The notes beneath the pieces are model-generated. The model was given only the letters and a program-made list of their open reading frames with translations, did not search any database and was not told the origin of the DNA. Source: Granulosicoccus sp964449565 (GTDB taxonomy: Bacteria > Pseudomonadota > Gammaproteobacteria > Granulosicoccales > Granulosicoccaceae). Taken from it: a DNA stretch of 64,000 nt. A program made the position numbers and the translations under genes. Within the stretch, counting starts at the first letter, position 1. Each line of letters opens with the position of its first letter. The stretch is taken from NCBI GenBank assembly GCA_964449565.1, contig CAYUZB010000003.1, positions 26,205 to 90,204 on the forward strand. The letters run 5' to 3'. Shown one piece after another: positions 18,074 through 27,928 of the stretch.

Positions 18074-18307
18074 TTAAACCGAATGTTGGGTGTTGTCGTT
18101 AGTCCCTGGTGGTACGGGATCGTAGCCGCCAGAATGAAACGGATGGCAGCGACAAACACGTCTCAATGCCAACCAGCTTCCTCGAACATTGCCATGCGTA
18201 TCAAGCGCTTCCAGCGCATAGGCGGAGCACGTTGGATAAAATCTGCAGCGCGGCGGCAACAGTGGACTAAGCCAACGTCTGTACCATTTGATCACTGGCC
18301 GCATCAT
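18074..18307 (-). CDS. yidD: Membrane protein insertion efficiency factor YidD
   Basis: Small membrane-associated protein that aids YidC-dependent insertion. From the ATG at 18307 the product is 77 residues and has the family core WYRRWLSPLLPPRCRFYPTC followed by SAYALEAL, GSWLALRR and CHPFHSGGYDPVP, with three conserved cysteines. An AGGGTGA ribosome-binding site precedes ATGATG at 18307. An upstream in-frame start at 18370 would overlap rnpA by 56 nt and add non-family residues, so the shorter form is preferred. Confidence 0.93.
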   Translation of the reverse strand: MMRPVIKWYRRWLSPLLPPRCRFYPTCSAYALEALDTHGNVRGSWLALRRVCRCHPFHSGGYDPVPPGTNDNTQHSV

Positions 18308-18314
18308 CGCATGT

Positions 18315-18731
18315 TCACCCTGCCCGTTGGGCGCCTTTATCAAGACTCGATGAACCATCCCTGGCACCAATCTTTGATTCTCGAGCCAAAATTTTCCCTA
18401 TCAAGACTTGCAGGGAACCGCCTAGCTGCTTGGCAGAGGCAGTCGTTGCGGGGTCTCTGTTCATGATGACCAGATCAATACCAGTCAGCGCATGTCTGTG
18501 CAAGCGAAACTGCTCTCGAGCCACGCGTTTTATACGGTTTCGGTCAACTGCTCGCTTGGCGCGTTTCTTGGCCACTGCCAAGCCCAAACGTCCACAATCA
18601 TCCGAAAACTGACTTCGATGCACGAGCACAGTCCAATAGCGATCGCCAAATCGCTGGTTCTTTTTAAACACGGCCGAATAGGCCTTGCCATTGATCAGCC
18701 TGGCACTGCGCGGAAAGGATTGGTCTGTCAC
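18315..18731 (-). CDS. rnpA: Ribonuclease P protein component
   Basis: Protein cofactor of RNase P, which trims tRNA 5' leaders. Using GTG at 18731 (preceded by GGAG) gives 138 residues containing the RNR-type motif AKKRAKRAVDRNRIKRVARE, typical of the family. The same frame is open upstream to 18863, but that stretch overlaps rpmH out of frame and does not look like RnpA. The gene lies 31 bp after rpmH and 7 bp before yidD, in the usual rpmH-rnpA-yidD-yidC order. Confidence 0.93.
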   Translation of the reverse strand: MTDQSFPRSARLINGKAYSAVFKKNQRFGDRYWTVLVHRSQFSDDCGRLGLAVAKKRAKRAVDRNRIKRVAREQFRLHRHALTGIDLVIMNRDPATTASAKQLGGSLQVLIGKILARESKIGARDGSSSLDKGAQRAG

Positions 18732-18762
18732 AGCCGCTCCAGAAAAGCCGGAGCGCAGAAAA

Positions 18763-18897
18763 TCAGGCGCTGAGGCGCGCGCGTCCCTTGCGACGACGAG
18801 CGGCGAGTACGGCACGACCACCTCGGGTTGCCTTGCGGGCACGGAAACCGTGGGTTCGAGCACGCTTGAGCTTGCTGGGTTGATACGTTCTTTTCAT
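18763..18897 (-). CDS. rpmH: 50S ribosomal protein L34
   Basis: ATG at 18897 to TGA at 18763 encodes 44 residues beginning MKRTYQPSKLKRARTHGF and ending RARLSA, with the standard L34 basic composition and KATRGGRAVLAARR core. Length equals that of most bacterial L34 proteins. It heads the leftward rpmH-rnpA-yidD-yidC cluster and diverges from dnaA across 574 bp. Confidence 0.98.
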   Translation of the reverse strand: MKRTYQPSKLKRARTHGFRARKATRGGRAVLAARRRKGRARLSA

Positions 18898-19471
18898 GTT
18901 GGCAGTACCCGGTGGCAGCACCCGGCTGCACTTCTCGTTAGGGAACCCCCAAGTTTAGTCTGCTCGACCGTTCTTGTCTAGCGAAACTCACCTTTCCGAA
19001 CAGGTTTAATGTCGTCGACCTCGAAGCATACAGAGCTGTATCGCGCCGGAATTCCGACACAGCTGTAATGTTCAAATTTTCACCCCAGTCGGAAATTTTT
19101 CAGGCTCAGAATTCCTGTGGATAAGTTGTGATCAAAATGGGATAAAACTTAGCAGAAACGCCACTGTCAGCCAACGATCCGGTTCGTCGACAATCGCCGT
19201 TCTCATACTCACTTATCCACAGGCTCAAGCATGACTCCACGTTGACTGTAACCAGCGTAAAAACAATCAAAAACATGCACTGTAATTCGTTGTCATCAGC
19301 CATGTTATTCGCGTAGAGTTGCTCTCCCCCGACACCACCTCGAACACGATGTTGTTTACCACCAGCTACCTGCTCAGCGGTAGTGCCTGTGACCTCGAGT
19401 AATTGTCAGGACAGTAATTTTCACCTTCAGTACAAACCTTGTACATAAATTAACTGTGGAGAGATGAGCTG
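18898..19471. promoter_or_regulatory. rpmH-dnaA intergenic region with two perfect DnaA boxes (possible oriC part)
   Basis: A 574-bp gene-free stretch between divergent rpmH and dnaA. It holds TGTGGATAA at 19116-19124 and TTATCCACA at 19213-19221, perfect DnaA boxes in opposite orientation. Promoters for both flanking genes must lie here, but I see no strong sigma-70 pair. No credible protein is encoded. A region like this carries origin or dnaA autoregulation function in other gammaproteobacteria. Confidence 0.7.
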
Positions 19472-20884
19472 TTGAGCGCACCACTATGGGATCGTTGCCT
19501 CTCACAATTAGAGGCAGAATTGTCGGAGCAACAGCTCAACACGTGGATCCGACCACTTCAGGCACATCATGCAGACGCTCATTTGAGTATTCTCGCGCCA
19601 AACCGTTTTGTACGAGACATGGTGCAGAGTAATTTTCATACGCGCATTCAGGAAATCGCGACGGCATGTGCTGACCCTGAACCCGTCCATGTTGACCTGG
19701 TGATCGGGACCGGCGGTGCGTCTGTCGGTGGCCCTGTCGCTGATCGCGAGACTCAATCATCAGCATCTGGCAGTTCTGTTTCCAGCGTTAACGGATCTGG
19801 CGGTGTCCATAACCAGGCCCCTGCCCTGTCTCAAGTTGCATCAAGTACACCAGCGCGCACACATCATTCAAACTTGAAAGCCAGCTTTACCTTCGACAAT
19901 CTCATTGAAGGTAAATCCAACCAACTCGGTCGAGCCGCAGCATTACAAATCGGCGGCAGTCCTGGTAGCGCCTACAACCCTTTTCTTATTTATGGTGCGT
20001 CCGGCCTCGGCAAGACTCATCTCATGCAAGCGATTGGTAACTCCATCCTGAAAAACAATCCGAACGCCAAAGTCATGTATGTGAACTCAGAGCGTTATGT
20101 GGCAGAGATGGTCAGTGCGCTACAACATGGACGAATGAATCAATTCAAGGCTTTTTACAGAGGTTTGGATGCCTTGCTCATTGACGATGTCCAGTTTTTT
20201 GCCGGCAAGGATCAGACACAGGAAGAGTTCTTTCACAACTTCAATGCACTATTTGAAGGCGGTCAGCAGATCGTCCTGACCTGCGATCGGTATCCAAAAG
20301 AATTGAATGGTTTGGAAGATCGCCTGAAGACACGTTTCGGTTGGGGCTTGTCCGTGGCCATTGAACCACCTGAACTGGAAATGCGTGTCGCCATACTAAA
20401 TAACAAGGCGGAACAGAGCGGTTTTGAGTTGCCCAGTGAAGTCAGTTTCTTTATTGCCAAACGTATTCGTTCCAATGTCCGTGAGCTTGAAGGTGCATTA
20501 CGACGCGTTATTGCCAATTCACGTTTGATTGGTACACCCATTTCCATTGAAACTGCGCGTGAGGCTTTGGCTGATCTTCTGGCAGTACAGGCAAAACTTG
20601 TCACGATCGAAAACATTCAGAAGACAGTCGCTGAGTACTACAAGATTCGTCTCGCGGATCTCTCGGGCAAGTCTCGCTCACGCTCCATAGCGCGCCCCCG
20701 GCAAATGGCAATGGCGCTGGCGAAGGATTTGACCAGCAAGAGTTTGCCGGAGATTGGCAAAGCCTTTGGCGGACGTGATCACACAACAGTGCTGCATGCG
20801 TGTCGCAAGATTGCGGAGCTTCGTGAGGCTGATGAAAGCCTTAATGAGGACTACAGCAATCTACATCGCACCTTATCCAGTTAG
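19472..20884 (+). CDS. dnaA: Chromosomal replication initiator protein DnaA
   Basis: AAA+ ATPase that binds DnaA boxes and melts oriC. The 470-residue protein has domain I (LWDRCLSQLEAELSEQQLNTW), then a variable Ser/Gly-rich domain II (about 85-135). Domain III follows with Walker A GASGLGKT (175-182) and Walker B LLIDDV (235-240), and domain IV has the DNA-binding signature DHTTVLHACRKI (436-447). The start is TTG at 19472 with GGAGAGA 8 bp upstream; a TAA lies in frame just upstream and no ATG is available, which decides the start. Confidence 0.98.
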   Translation: MSAPLWDRCLSQLEAELSEQQLNTWIRPLQAHHADAHLSILAPNRFVRDMVQSNFHTRIQEIATACADPEPVHVDLVIGTGGASVGGPVADRETQSSASGSSVSSVNGSGGVHNQAPALSQVASSTPARTHHSNLKASFTFDNLIEGKSNQLGRAAALQIGGSPGSAYNPFLIYGASGLGKTHLMQAIGNSILKNNPNAKVMYVNSERYVAEMVSALQHGRMNQFKAFYRGLDALLIDDVQFFAGKDQTQEEFFHNFNALFEGGQQIVLTCDRYPKELNGLEDRLKTRFGWGLSVAIEPPELEMRVAILNNKAEQSGFELPSEVSFFIAKRIRSNVRELEGALRRVIANSRLIGTPISIETAREALADLLAVQAKLVTIENIQKTVAEYYKIRLADLSGKSRSRSIARPRQMAMALAKDLTSKSLPEIGKAFGGRDHTTVLHACRKIAELREADESLNEDYSNLHRTLSS

Positions 20885-21188
20885 TGCGTAGATTCAGCTG
20901 TCGGAATATTCAGTAGAACAAACAAGATGTGTTTACTATTTGACGCCAAGTGCGTAGCTTGAAACATGTGGATAACTTGATGATGGTTGTTGAACAGATT
21001 GAGAATCAATAAACCATCCCCAATCCATCCACAGGCACCCTGTCCGAGTTATCAACTGTGTATACTTACAGTCATTGAATTTTAAAGTATTGATTTACAA
21101 CACACAAAACGCTTATCCACAGACTTTGCAGTCAGTAATAGCAGTAGTAGAAGAAATATATATAAACAATCTTTTTAATTAGGTCCTT
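20885..21188. other. dnaA-dnaN intergenic region, probable oriC with DnaA boxes and AT-rich segment
   Basis: 304 bp without a gene. Perfect DnaA boxes occur at 20967-20975 (TGTGGATAA) and 21113-21121 (TTATCCACA); two-mismatch boxes lie at 21025-21033 (CCATCCACA) and 21049-21057 (TTATCAACT). Positions 21061-21183 are clearly AT-rich, including AAATATATATAAA near 21155, and could be the unwinding element. Placement next to dnaA and dnaN matches origins in Pseudomonas and many other bacteria. Function is inferred. Confidence 0.7.
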
Positions 21189-22295
21189 ATGAAATTCAGC
21201 GCACAGCGGGAATCAGTACTGACACCTCTTCAACAAGTAGTCGGGGCTGTTGAACGAAGACAGACCTCCCCTATTTTGGGTAACGTTTTGATAAAGGCAT
21301 CGGATGGCACGCTGGCCATCACGGCAACCGATTCGGAAATCGAGATGCATGCGTCCGTTGATATGCATGTCGATCAACCCGGTGAGACCACTGTGCCAGC
21401 ACGAAAGCTACTGGAGATCTGCCGCCACCTGCCCGACTCCGCACGGGTCGATTTTGACAATACCGGTGACAAGGTCGTCTTCAAATCTGGCCGTAGCCGA
21501 TTTACGCTTGCCACCCTGCCGGCCAATGAGTTTCCTCGCGTCAAGGATCTGGAAAATCCCCAGGTGGTCGAGCTCACCGCGGAACAACTGCATCAGTGCA
21601 TCAAAAACACAGGCTTCTCCATGGCGCAACAGGACGTGCGGTTTTATCTCAACGGCATGCTGATGGAAATTGGATCGGAGCGGTTATCCTGTGTGGCAAC
21701 GGATGGTCATCGTTTGGCCTATGCGCAAACGGCGACTGAAGCAAACCCAGAAGATCCGGTGCGCGCGATTATCCCGCGCAAGAGCGTCACCGAATTGCAG
21801 CGATTATTGTCCGGTGCGGAACCTGATGATGTCGTCAAACTGATGATCACGCCTCAGCATCTGCAAATTCATGTTGGCGATGTCCGTCTCAGCACCAAAC
21901 TGATCGACGGCCGTTTCCCGGATTACAACCGCGTGATTCCTATCGATGGCAACAAGGAGCTGGTCATCGATTGTCAGACCTTGCGCCAATCGTTGACTCG
22001 GGCATCGGTTTTGTCAAACGAGAAATATCGGGGCGTTCGGATTGCATTGCAGCCCGGGATCCTGACAATCTCCAGTAATAATCCGGATCAGGAAGAAGCC
22101 ATCGACGAGCTGGAGGTAGATTACTCAGGAGACAAGGCGGAAATCGGATTTAACGTAAATTATCTGTTGGATGTGCTGGGCGCTATCGAAACGGAGAATG
22201 CGCGAATTCTGCTCAAGGATGGAAACAGCAGCGCCTTGGTCACTCCGGAGAATACTTCGGACAGCAAGTACGTCGTCATGCCCATGCGGCTGTAG
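21189..22295 (+). CDS. dnaN: DNA polymerase III subunit beta (sliding clamp)
   Basis: Ring-shaped processivity clamp, a dimer of three-domain subunits. The 368-residue product begins MKFSAQRESVLTPLQQVVG and ends with the conserved YVVMPMRL C-terminus that forms part of the clamp-binding pocket. Segments such as FPRVKDLE, VATDGHRLAY and GRFPDYNRVIP are family landmarks. It is 6 bp upstream of recF. Confidence 0.98.
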   Translation: MKFSAQRESVLTPLQQVVGAVERRQTSPILGNVLIKASDGTLAITATDSEIEMHASVDMHVDQPGETTVPARKLLEICRHLPDSARVDFDNTGDKVVFKSGRSRFTLATLPANEFPRVKDLENPQVVELTAEQLHQCIKNTGFSMAQQDVRFYLNGMLMEIGSERLSCVATDGHRLAYAQTATEANPEDPVRAIIPRKSVTELQRLLSGAEPDDVVKLMITPQHLQIHVGDVRLSTKLIDGRFPDYNRVIPIDGNKELVIDCQTLRQSLTRASVLSNEKYRGVRIALQPGILTISSNNPDQEEAIDELEVDYSGDKAEIGFNVNYLLDVLGAIETENARILLKDGNSSALVTPENTSDSKYVVMPMRL

Positions 22296-22301
22296 CTGGG
22301 C

Positions 22302-23378
22302 GTGATTCTCACGAAACTGGTCCTCAGCCACTTTCGCAATATCGAAAGCCTGGAGATTTCTCCGCACCGCAGCCTCAATCTGATCACAGGGGACAATGGT
22401 GCTGGCAAAAGCACGATTCTCGAAGCCATTCAGTGTCTGTCGACAGGACATTCGTTTCGAACCCGGAAGTCCCGTGAACTGATCAAGCGGGAGCAGCCGG
22501 CATTTACCTTGACTGCTGTTTTTCAAGATCCCATTCAGGATCGCGAGCATCGGGCAGGGCTTTCCCGTCAGCGTGATGGTTCAGTCGAATTACGGCTGGA
22601 TTACGAAGAAGTGCGAAGTATTGCTGATCTGACGCGTTTGTTGCCCGTGAAGTCCCTGACACCCGATAGCCATAAATTGATCCAGGAAGGACCTGATGAA
22701 AGGCGGCAGTTCATGGACTGGGGTCTGTTTCATACGGAACTGTCATATTTCGGCCATTGGAAGCAATTTCGCCGATCGCTACTACAACGGAATCAAGCGC
22801 TTCGTGATTTTGCTCCCGATGATGAAGTACTTTCCTGGAATGATTTGCTAGCAGAGTCTGCTGAACAGATCAGTAATTATCGCGCAATATATGTCGAAAA
22901 ATTGTCAGAAAAGCTTTGTAAGCGCTTGAATATGTTGGAAGTTTCGTTCCCTGTGAAACTAGGGTATCGACCGGGCTGGTCAAACGAAAGGAGTTTGTCC
23001 GAGTGGTTGCGGGACAACCTCGACAGTCATAGACGCTTCAAGACGACAACGGAAGGTCCGCATAGGGCAGAACTCACCATCCTCTCAGAAAAAGTACCGG
23101 TAAAACAGCACCTTTCCAGAGGGCAACAAAAAATACTGGTTTATATGCTGCATCTGGCGCAACTGGATGTGCTTGCCGAGACAACAGATGCCAGAGCCAT
23201 CATGTTGTGCGATGACCTGACATCGGAGTTGGATAATGCTCACGCCAGTCGCTTGATCGACCAGCTGGTCGCAATGGAAGGGCAGATATTTGTTTCCGGA
23301 GTGGATCTCGATGTGCTGAAAATCCACCCACATACCGGCTATCTGATGCGCCGCGGAGCACTGGAAAACAGCGTATAA
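22302..23378 (+). CDS. recF: DNA replication and repair protein RecF
   Basis: SMC-like ATPase that helps load RecA at gaps with RecO and RecR. The 358-residue protein has Walker A GDNGAGKST at 30-38, the RecF segment GPDERRQFMDWGLFH, the signature-like LSRGQQKILVYMLHLAQ and Walker B IMLCDDLTSELD. The start is GTG at 22302, 6 bp after the dnaN stop. gyrB follows after 43 bp, completing the conserved dnaA-dnaN-recF-gyrB order. Confidence 0.97.
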   Translation: MILTKLVLSHFRNIESLEISPHRSLNLITGDNGAGKSTILEAIQCLSTGHSFRTRKSRELIKREQPAFTLTAVFQDPIQDREHRAGLSRQRDGSVELRLDYEEVRSIADLTRLLPVKSLTPDSHKLIQEGPDERRQFMDWGLFHTELSYFGHWKQFRRSLLQRNQALRDFAPDDEVLSWNDLLAESAEQISNYRAIYVEKLSEKLCKRLNMLEVSFPVKLGYRPGWSNERSLSEWLRDNLDSHRRFKTTTEGPHRAELTILSEKVPVKQHLSRGQQKILVYMLHLAQLDVLAETTDARAIMLCDDLTSELDNAHASRLIDQLVAMEGQIFVSGVDLDVLKIHPHTGYLMRRGALENSV

Positions 23379-23421
23379 TTGGAGGGTTACGTCAACCAGA
23401 CTCAGCGACTCAATCTCAGCT

Positions 23422-25866
23422 ATGTCAGACCAGGATTCACCGAACGAAGATTCATCAAAAGATCCCTCCAGTTACGATTCCTCGAATATCAAGGTCTTGA
23501 AAGGCCTTGACGCGGTGCGTAAACGCCCGGGTATGTATATCGGCGATACAGATGACGGAACCGGTCTGCATCACATGGTATTTGAGGTTGTCGACAACTC
23601 GATCGATGAGGCGCTGGCAGGGCACTGCAGTACCGTCAGGGTAAGGATCCACGCGGATGAATCCGTTAGCGTATCCGATGATGGTCGCGGAATACCTACC
23701 GATAACCACGAAGGAGAGGGCAAATCAGCTGCAGAAGTCATCATGACGGTGCTGCATGCTGGTGGCAAGTTCGACGACAATTCCTACAAGGTGTCGGGTG
23801 GATTGCACGGAGTAGGGGTTTCGGTCGTTAATGCGCTGAGTGAAACCCTGAAGCTGACTATTCATCGTGAAGGCAAGATTCACGAGCAAGACTATCGAGA
23901 AAGCAAACCGGTTAGCGATTTACGTGTCACAGGGGATACAGACAAGACCGGTACCGAAATTCATTTCAAGCCTAGTGCCGAGACTTTCTCGAATATTCGC
24001 TTCGAATACGAAATCCTGTCTAAACGACTGCGTGAACTGGCTTTTCTGAACAGTGGCGTACGCATTGAATTGTCTGATGAGCGATCAGAGCAGGCCGATA
24101 CATTTGAATACGAAGGTGGTATCAGCGCATTCGTCGATCATTTGAACAGAGCGAAAACTTCGATACACGATACCGTCATACATACACTGGGTAGCAAGGA
24201 GGATGTCGCTGTCGAAGTTGCCTTGCAGTGGACAGAAACCTATCAGGAAAATATCTTCTGTTTTACCAACAACATTCCGCAACGCGATGGCGGTACGCAT
24301 CTGGCGGGATTTCGTTCGGCAATGACACGTACGCTCAATCAGTACATGGAAGGTAGTGGCGCGACGAGCAAGGCGAAAGTATCAGCCACCGGCGACGATG
24401 CCCGCGAAGGTCTGACGGCAGTGTTGTCAGTCAAGGTACCAGACCCGAAATTCTCGTCACAAACGAAAGACAAACTGGTGTCCTCGGAAGTGAAGGGCAT
24501 TGTGGAATCCGTTCTAGGCGAATTCATGCACGATTTTCTGCAAGAAAACCCCACCGAGGCGCGTCAAATCACAGCCAAGATCATAGATGCTGCACGAGCT
24601 CGTGAAGCGGCGCGTAAAGCGCGTGAGATGACACGTCGAAAGGGTGCTCTTGATATAGCAGGCTTGCCAGGCAAACTTGCGGATTGTCAGGAAAAGGATC
24701 CGGCCAAGTCAGAACTGTATCTGGTGGAAGGGGACTCAGCTGGAGGATCGGCAAAGCAGGGTAGGGATCGTCGTAGACAGGCAATTTTGCCGCTAAAAGG
24801 CAAAATTCTGAACGTTGAGAAAGCGCGTTTTGACAAGATGCTGCAGAGTGCTGAGGTTGGCACTCTTATTACCGCCTTAGGTTGCGGTATCGGACGCGAC
24901 GAATTCGATATCGAGAAGCTTCGTTATCACTATATCGTCATCATGACGGATGCAGATGTCGATGGCTCGCATATCCGTACCTTGTTGTTGACTTTCTTCT
25001 ATCGACAAATGCCTGAGTTAATTACCAACGGTCATATTTATATTGCGCAACCTCCTTTATACAAGGTGAAAAAGGGCAAACAGGAGCGTTATGTAAAAGA
25101 TGATGCTGAGCTTAATGCTTATCTCTTGCAGTTGGCTCTCGATGGTGCGCGTTTACATGTCAGCAAGGGTGCACCAACGATCAGCGAAACAGCATTCGAG
25201 GCTTTGGCCAAGGAATACATGCTGCTCAATCTGCAGTTCAAACGGATGGAACGCAAGATCAATCGCGACGTTCTCGAAGTGATGGTTAATATTGAGCCAT
25301 TGAACGAAAGCGAATTGTCAGACAAGGGCAAAGTGACAACGTTTGGTGAATCAATGACCGCTTCGTTGAATGCAGATCTTGATGAGACGTCGCACTATCG
25401 GCTTGACGTGCATGAAGATGAAGGTCAATTTGGTGTCAAGCTGACTCGACGCGTGCACGGTAATGATCGAGAAATCGTACTTGACCCTTCCTTCTTCAAG
25501 TCACCCGACTACCGCAGTATTGCCAACCTTGCCGAAAAGCTCAATGGCATGCTCGAAGAAGGCTCCACAGTCGCACGTGGCGAAAAAGACTTGGAGGTTG
25601 TTACTTTCAAGCAAGCAATGGATTGGTTGCTGGCCGAATCCAAGCGTGGTCTGACCATTCAGCGCTACAAGGGTCTTGGTGAGATGAATCCAGACCAACT
25701 GTGGGAGACAACAATGGATCCTGAAGCTCGTCGCATGCTGCAAGTCAGTATCGAAGATGCCATCGCCGCTGACGAAGTGTTCAACACCTTGATGGGTGAT
25801 CAGGTAGAGCCGCGGCGAGAATTTATTGAACGAAATGCCTTGTCGGTTGCCAATCTGGACGTATAG
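23422..25866 (+). CDS. gyrB: DNA gyrase subunit B
   Basis: ATPase subunit of gyrase, which introduces negative supercoils. The 814-residue protein (E. coli 804) has the GHKL ATPase domain (EVVDNSIDEALAGH, DDGRGIPTDNHEGEGKSAAE, GGLHGVGVSVVNALS). The Toprim motif EGDSAGG starts at residue 436, with DADVDGSHIRTLLLTFF downstream. The C-terminal QRYKGLGEMNPDQLWETTM follows the extra domain typical of Gram-negative GyrB. The preceding Ser/Asp/Glu-rich N-terminal stretch (residues 2-20) is non-conserved. Confidence 0.98.
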   Translation: MSDQDSPNEDSSKDPSSYDSSNIKVLKGLDAVRKRPGMYIGDTDDGTGLHHMVFEVVDNSIDEALAGHCSTVRVRIHADESVSVSDDGRGIPTDNHEGEGKSAAEVIMTVLHAGGKFDDNSYKVSGGLHGVGVSVVNALSETLKLTIHREGKIHEQDYRESKPVSDLRVTGDTDKTGTEIHFKPSAETFSNIRFEYEILSKRLRELAFLNSGVRIELSDERSEQADTFEYEGGISAFVDHLNRAKTSIHDTVIHTLGSKEDVAVEVALQWTETYQENIFCFTNNIPQRDGGTHLAGFRSAMTRTLNQYMEGSGATSKAKVSATGDDAREGLTAVLSVKVPDPKFSSQTKDKLVSSEVKGIVESVLGEFMHDFLQENPTEARQITAKIIDAARAREAARKAREMTRRKGALDIAGLPGKLADCQEKDPAKSELYLVEGDSAGGSAKQGRDRRRQAILPLKGKILNVEKARFDKMLQSAEVGTLITALGCGIGRDEFDIEKLRYHYIVIMTDADVDGSHIRTLLLTFFYRQMPELITNGHIYIAQPPLYKVKKGKQERYVKDDAELNAYLLQLALDGARLHVSKGAPTISETAFEALAKEYMLLNLQFKRMERKINRDVLEVMVNIEPLNESELSDKGKVTTFGESMTASLNADLDETSHYRLDVHEDEGQFGVKLTRRVHGNDREIVLDPSFFKSPDYRSIANLAEKLNGMLEEGSTVARGEKDLEVVTFKQAMDWLLAESKRGLTIQRYKGLGEMNPDQLWETTMDPEARRMLQVSIEDAIAADEVFNTLMGDQVEPRREFIERNALSVANLDV

Positions 25867-25897
25867 CTTAAGTAATCCGATTTTTTGAGTTGCCACT

Positions 25898-27928
25898 ATG
25901 TCTGAATCAGTTATTGTCAAACGCCCAGCTTTCAGTGAGATCGATATCGGCTCGGTCGAAGCCGAGCTCGATAAAAAACTCAGCGCCTGCCGAGCGGTGG
26001 TCGAGAACGTTGCGAAAGTAAACAACCCCGAATGGGATACTTTGGTACAACCGGTTGCTGAAGCGCACAACGAGCTGAACCTGTTCTGGTCGCCGGTACG
26101 TCATCTCAACTCGGTTATGAACAATGATCAGTTGCGGGATGTCTACAAGCAATGCCTGCCCAAACTTAGCAGCTATTACACGGATCTTGGCCAGCACAAG
26201 CCCCTGTATGAGGCGACGCTTGCGCTGGCATCAAGTGATGCCTATGCCAATCTGACACCGGCCCAACAACGCGAGATTCAGAACGAGCTCAGAGACTTTG
26301 AACTGGGTGGCGTGTCTTTAACTGATGAAGCTAAAAAACGATTTGCGGAAATAGCCCAGGACCTGTCACGACTGACGACTGAATTTTCCGACAATGTACT
26401 TGACGCCACAAACGCCTGGGAAAAACAGCTGGACGATGTGGCAGCGCTTAAAGGTTTGCCAGAGTCAGCAATCGCGGCCGCCAGGCAACGAGCGGAGCAG
26501 AAAGATCTGGACGGCTATTTGGTCAATCTGGAATTTCCGAGCTATCTGGCAGTTATGACCTATGCCGACGATGCGACCTTGAGGAAAGAGTTGTATACCG
26601 CGTTCACCACGCGCGCATCCAATCAGGGGCCACACGCGGGACAGTACGACAACTCTGCCACGATGAAAGAAATACTCCAGTTACGCGCCGAAAAAGCGAA
26701 TTTGCTTGGCTATGATGCCTATGCGGATTTATCCATGGTGAGAAAAATGGTTGAGTCTCCGCAAGTGGTTGTCGAGTTTCTTGATGATTTGGCAAAGCGC
26801 GCAGTACCTCAAGCTCGTGAAGAGTTTGAAACACTCGAAGCGTTTGCCAAGTCTGAACTTGATATGGACGCATTGGAAGCCTGGGATGTCCCTTACGTCA
26901 GCGATAAGCTCAAGCAACGCGAACATGAACTATCCGCTGAAGACCTGAAACCCTATTTCCCGGCAAGTATTGCGGTGCCCGGCATGTTCAAGGTCGTGGG
27001 CAAACTTTTCGGGCTCTCGATAGACGTGGTCGAAAATGTGGATGTTTATCACGACGATGTCGCCTTGTTTCAAATCAAGGATGCCAACGGGGAACTGCGT
27101 GGCGAGTTCTTCATGGATAACTATGCACGGGCGAACAAGCGCGGCGGTGCCTGGATGGATGTTTGTTCCTCACGCCAGAAAATATCGGGGCAGACGCAAA
27201 CTCCGATCGCCTACCTGACCTGTAACCTCACGCCTCCGGTTGGGGATGATCCAGCCTTGTTGACACATGATGAGGTCACAACCTTATTCCATGAATTTGG
27301 CCATGGCTTGCATCATATGCTGACCCGTGTGGATAACGCTGGGGTGTCAGGCATCAACGGTGTTGAGTGGGACGCGGTAGAGCTACCTAGTCAGTTTCTG
27401 GAAAACTGGTGTTGGGAGCGCGAATCAATCGACATGATCAGCGGTCACTATAAAACAGGTGAAAAGTTACCCGACGAGTTGCTTGAACGCATGCGTAATG
27501 CGCGCAACTTTCAGTCGGCAATGCAGTTGGTGCGTCAATTGGAGTTCGCCATGTTCGATATGCAATTGCATATTCAATCCACGCCGACAGAATCTGCCGA
27601 CATTCAGGCAACGCTAAACAAGGTACGCGAAAAGGTTGCCGTCGTACCAACGCCATCATTCAATCGTTTTCAACATGGCTTTTCGCACATTTTTTCAGGT
27701 GGCTACAGTGCTGGCTACTTCAGTTACAAGTGGGCAGAAGTTCTGTCAGCTGATGCATTTGCACGATTTGAAGAAGAGGGTATCTTCAATGAAAAAACCG
27801 GCCGGGATTTTCTGAAATCGGTTCTTGAGGTCGGTGGATCACGTGACGCGATGACATCATTTGTCGAATTTCGTGGCCGAGAGCCAACGGTGGATGCCTT
27901 GCTACGTCATTCAGGACTGGCTGCTTGA
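25898..27928 (+). CDS. prlC: Oligopeptidase A (M3 family zinc metallopeptidase)
   Basis: Cytoplasmic thimet-type peptidase that degrades short peptides, including cleaved signal peptides. The 676-residue protein (E. coli 680) has the zinc motif HEFGH at 465-469 followed by GLHHMLTRV, with the third ligand glutamate expected in GVEWDAVELPSQF. The C-terminal SGGYSAGYFSYKWAEVL segment is typical of M3 peptidases. It starts 31 bp after gyrB and its TGA overlaps the TTG start of ubiD, so the two are probably translated from one mRNA. Confidence 0.95.
   Translation: MSESVIVKRPAFSEIDIGSVEAELDKKLSACRAVVENVAKVNNPEWDTLVQPVAEAHNELNLFWSPVRHLNSVMNNDQLRDVYKQCLPKLSSYYTDLGQHKPLYEATLALASSDAYANLTPAQQREIQNELRDFELGGVSLTDEAKKRFAEIAQDLSRLTTEFSDNVLDATNAWEKQLDDVAALKGLPESAIAAARQRAEQKDLDGYLVNLEFPSYLAVMTYADDATLRKELYTAFTTRASNQGPHAGQYDNSATMKEILQLRAEKANLLGYDAYADLSMVRKMVESPQVVVEFLDDLAKRAVPQAREEFETLEAFAKSELDMDALEAWDVPYVSDKLKQREHELSAEDLKPYFPASIAVPGMFKVVGKLFGLSIDVVENVDVYHDDVALFQIKDANGELRGEFFMDNYARANKRGGAWMDVCSSRQKISGQTQTPIAYLTCNLTPPVGDDPALLTHDEVTTLFHEFGHGLHHMLTRVDNAGVSGINGVEWDAVELPSQFLENWCWERESIDMISGHYKTGEKLPDELLERMRNARNFQSAMQLVRQLEFAMFDMQLHIQSTPTESADIQATLNKVREKVAVVPTPSFNRFQHGFSHIFSGGYSAGYFSYKWAEVLSADAFARFEEEGIFNEKTGRDFLKSVLEVGGSRDAMTSFVEFRGREPTVDALLRHSGLAA

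Noticed and set aside
18732..18863. N-terminal extension of rnpA to 18863
   Set aside because: It overlaps rpmH in another frame and lacks RnpA similarity; GTG at 18731 has a GGAG site.
19106..19303. 65-codon minus-strand frame in the rpmH-dnaA spacer
   Set aside because: It spans DnaA boxes, has no ribosome-binding site and no protein-like composition. Regulatory DNA is the better explanation.
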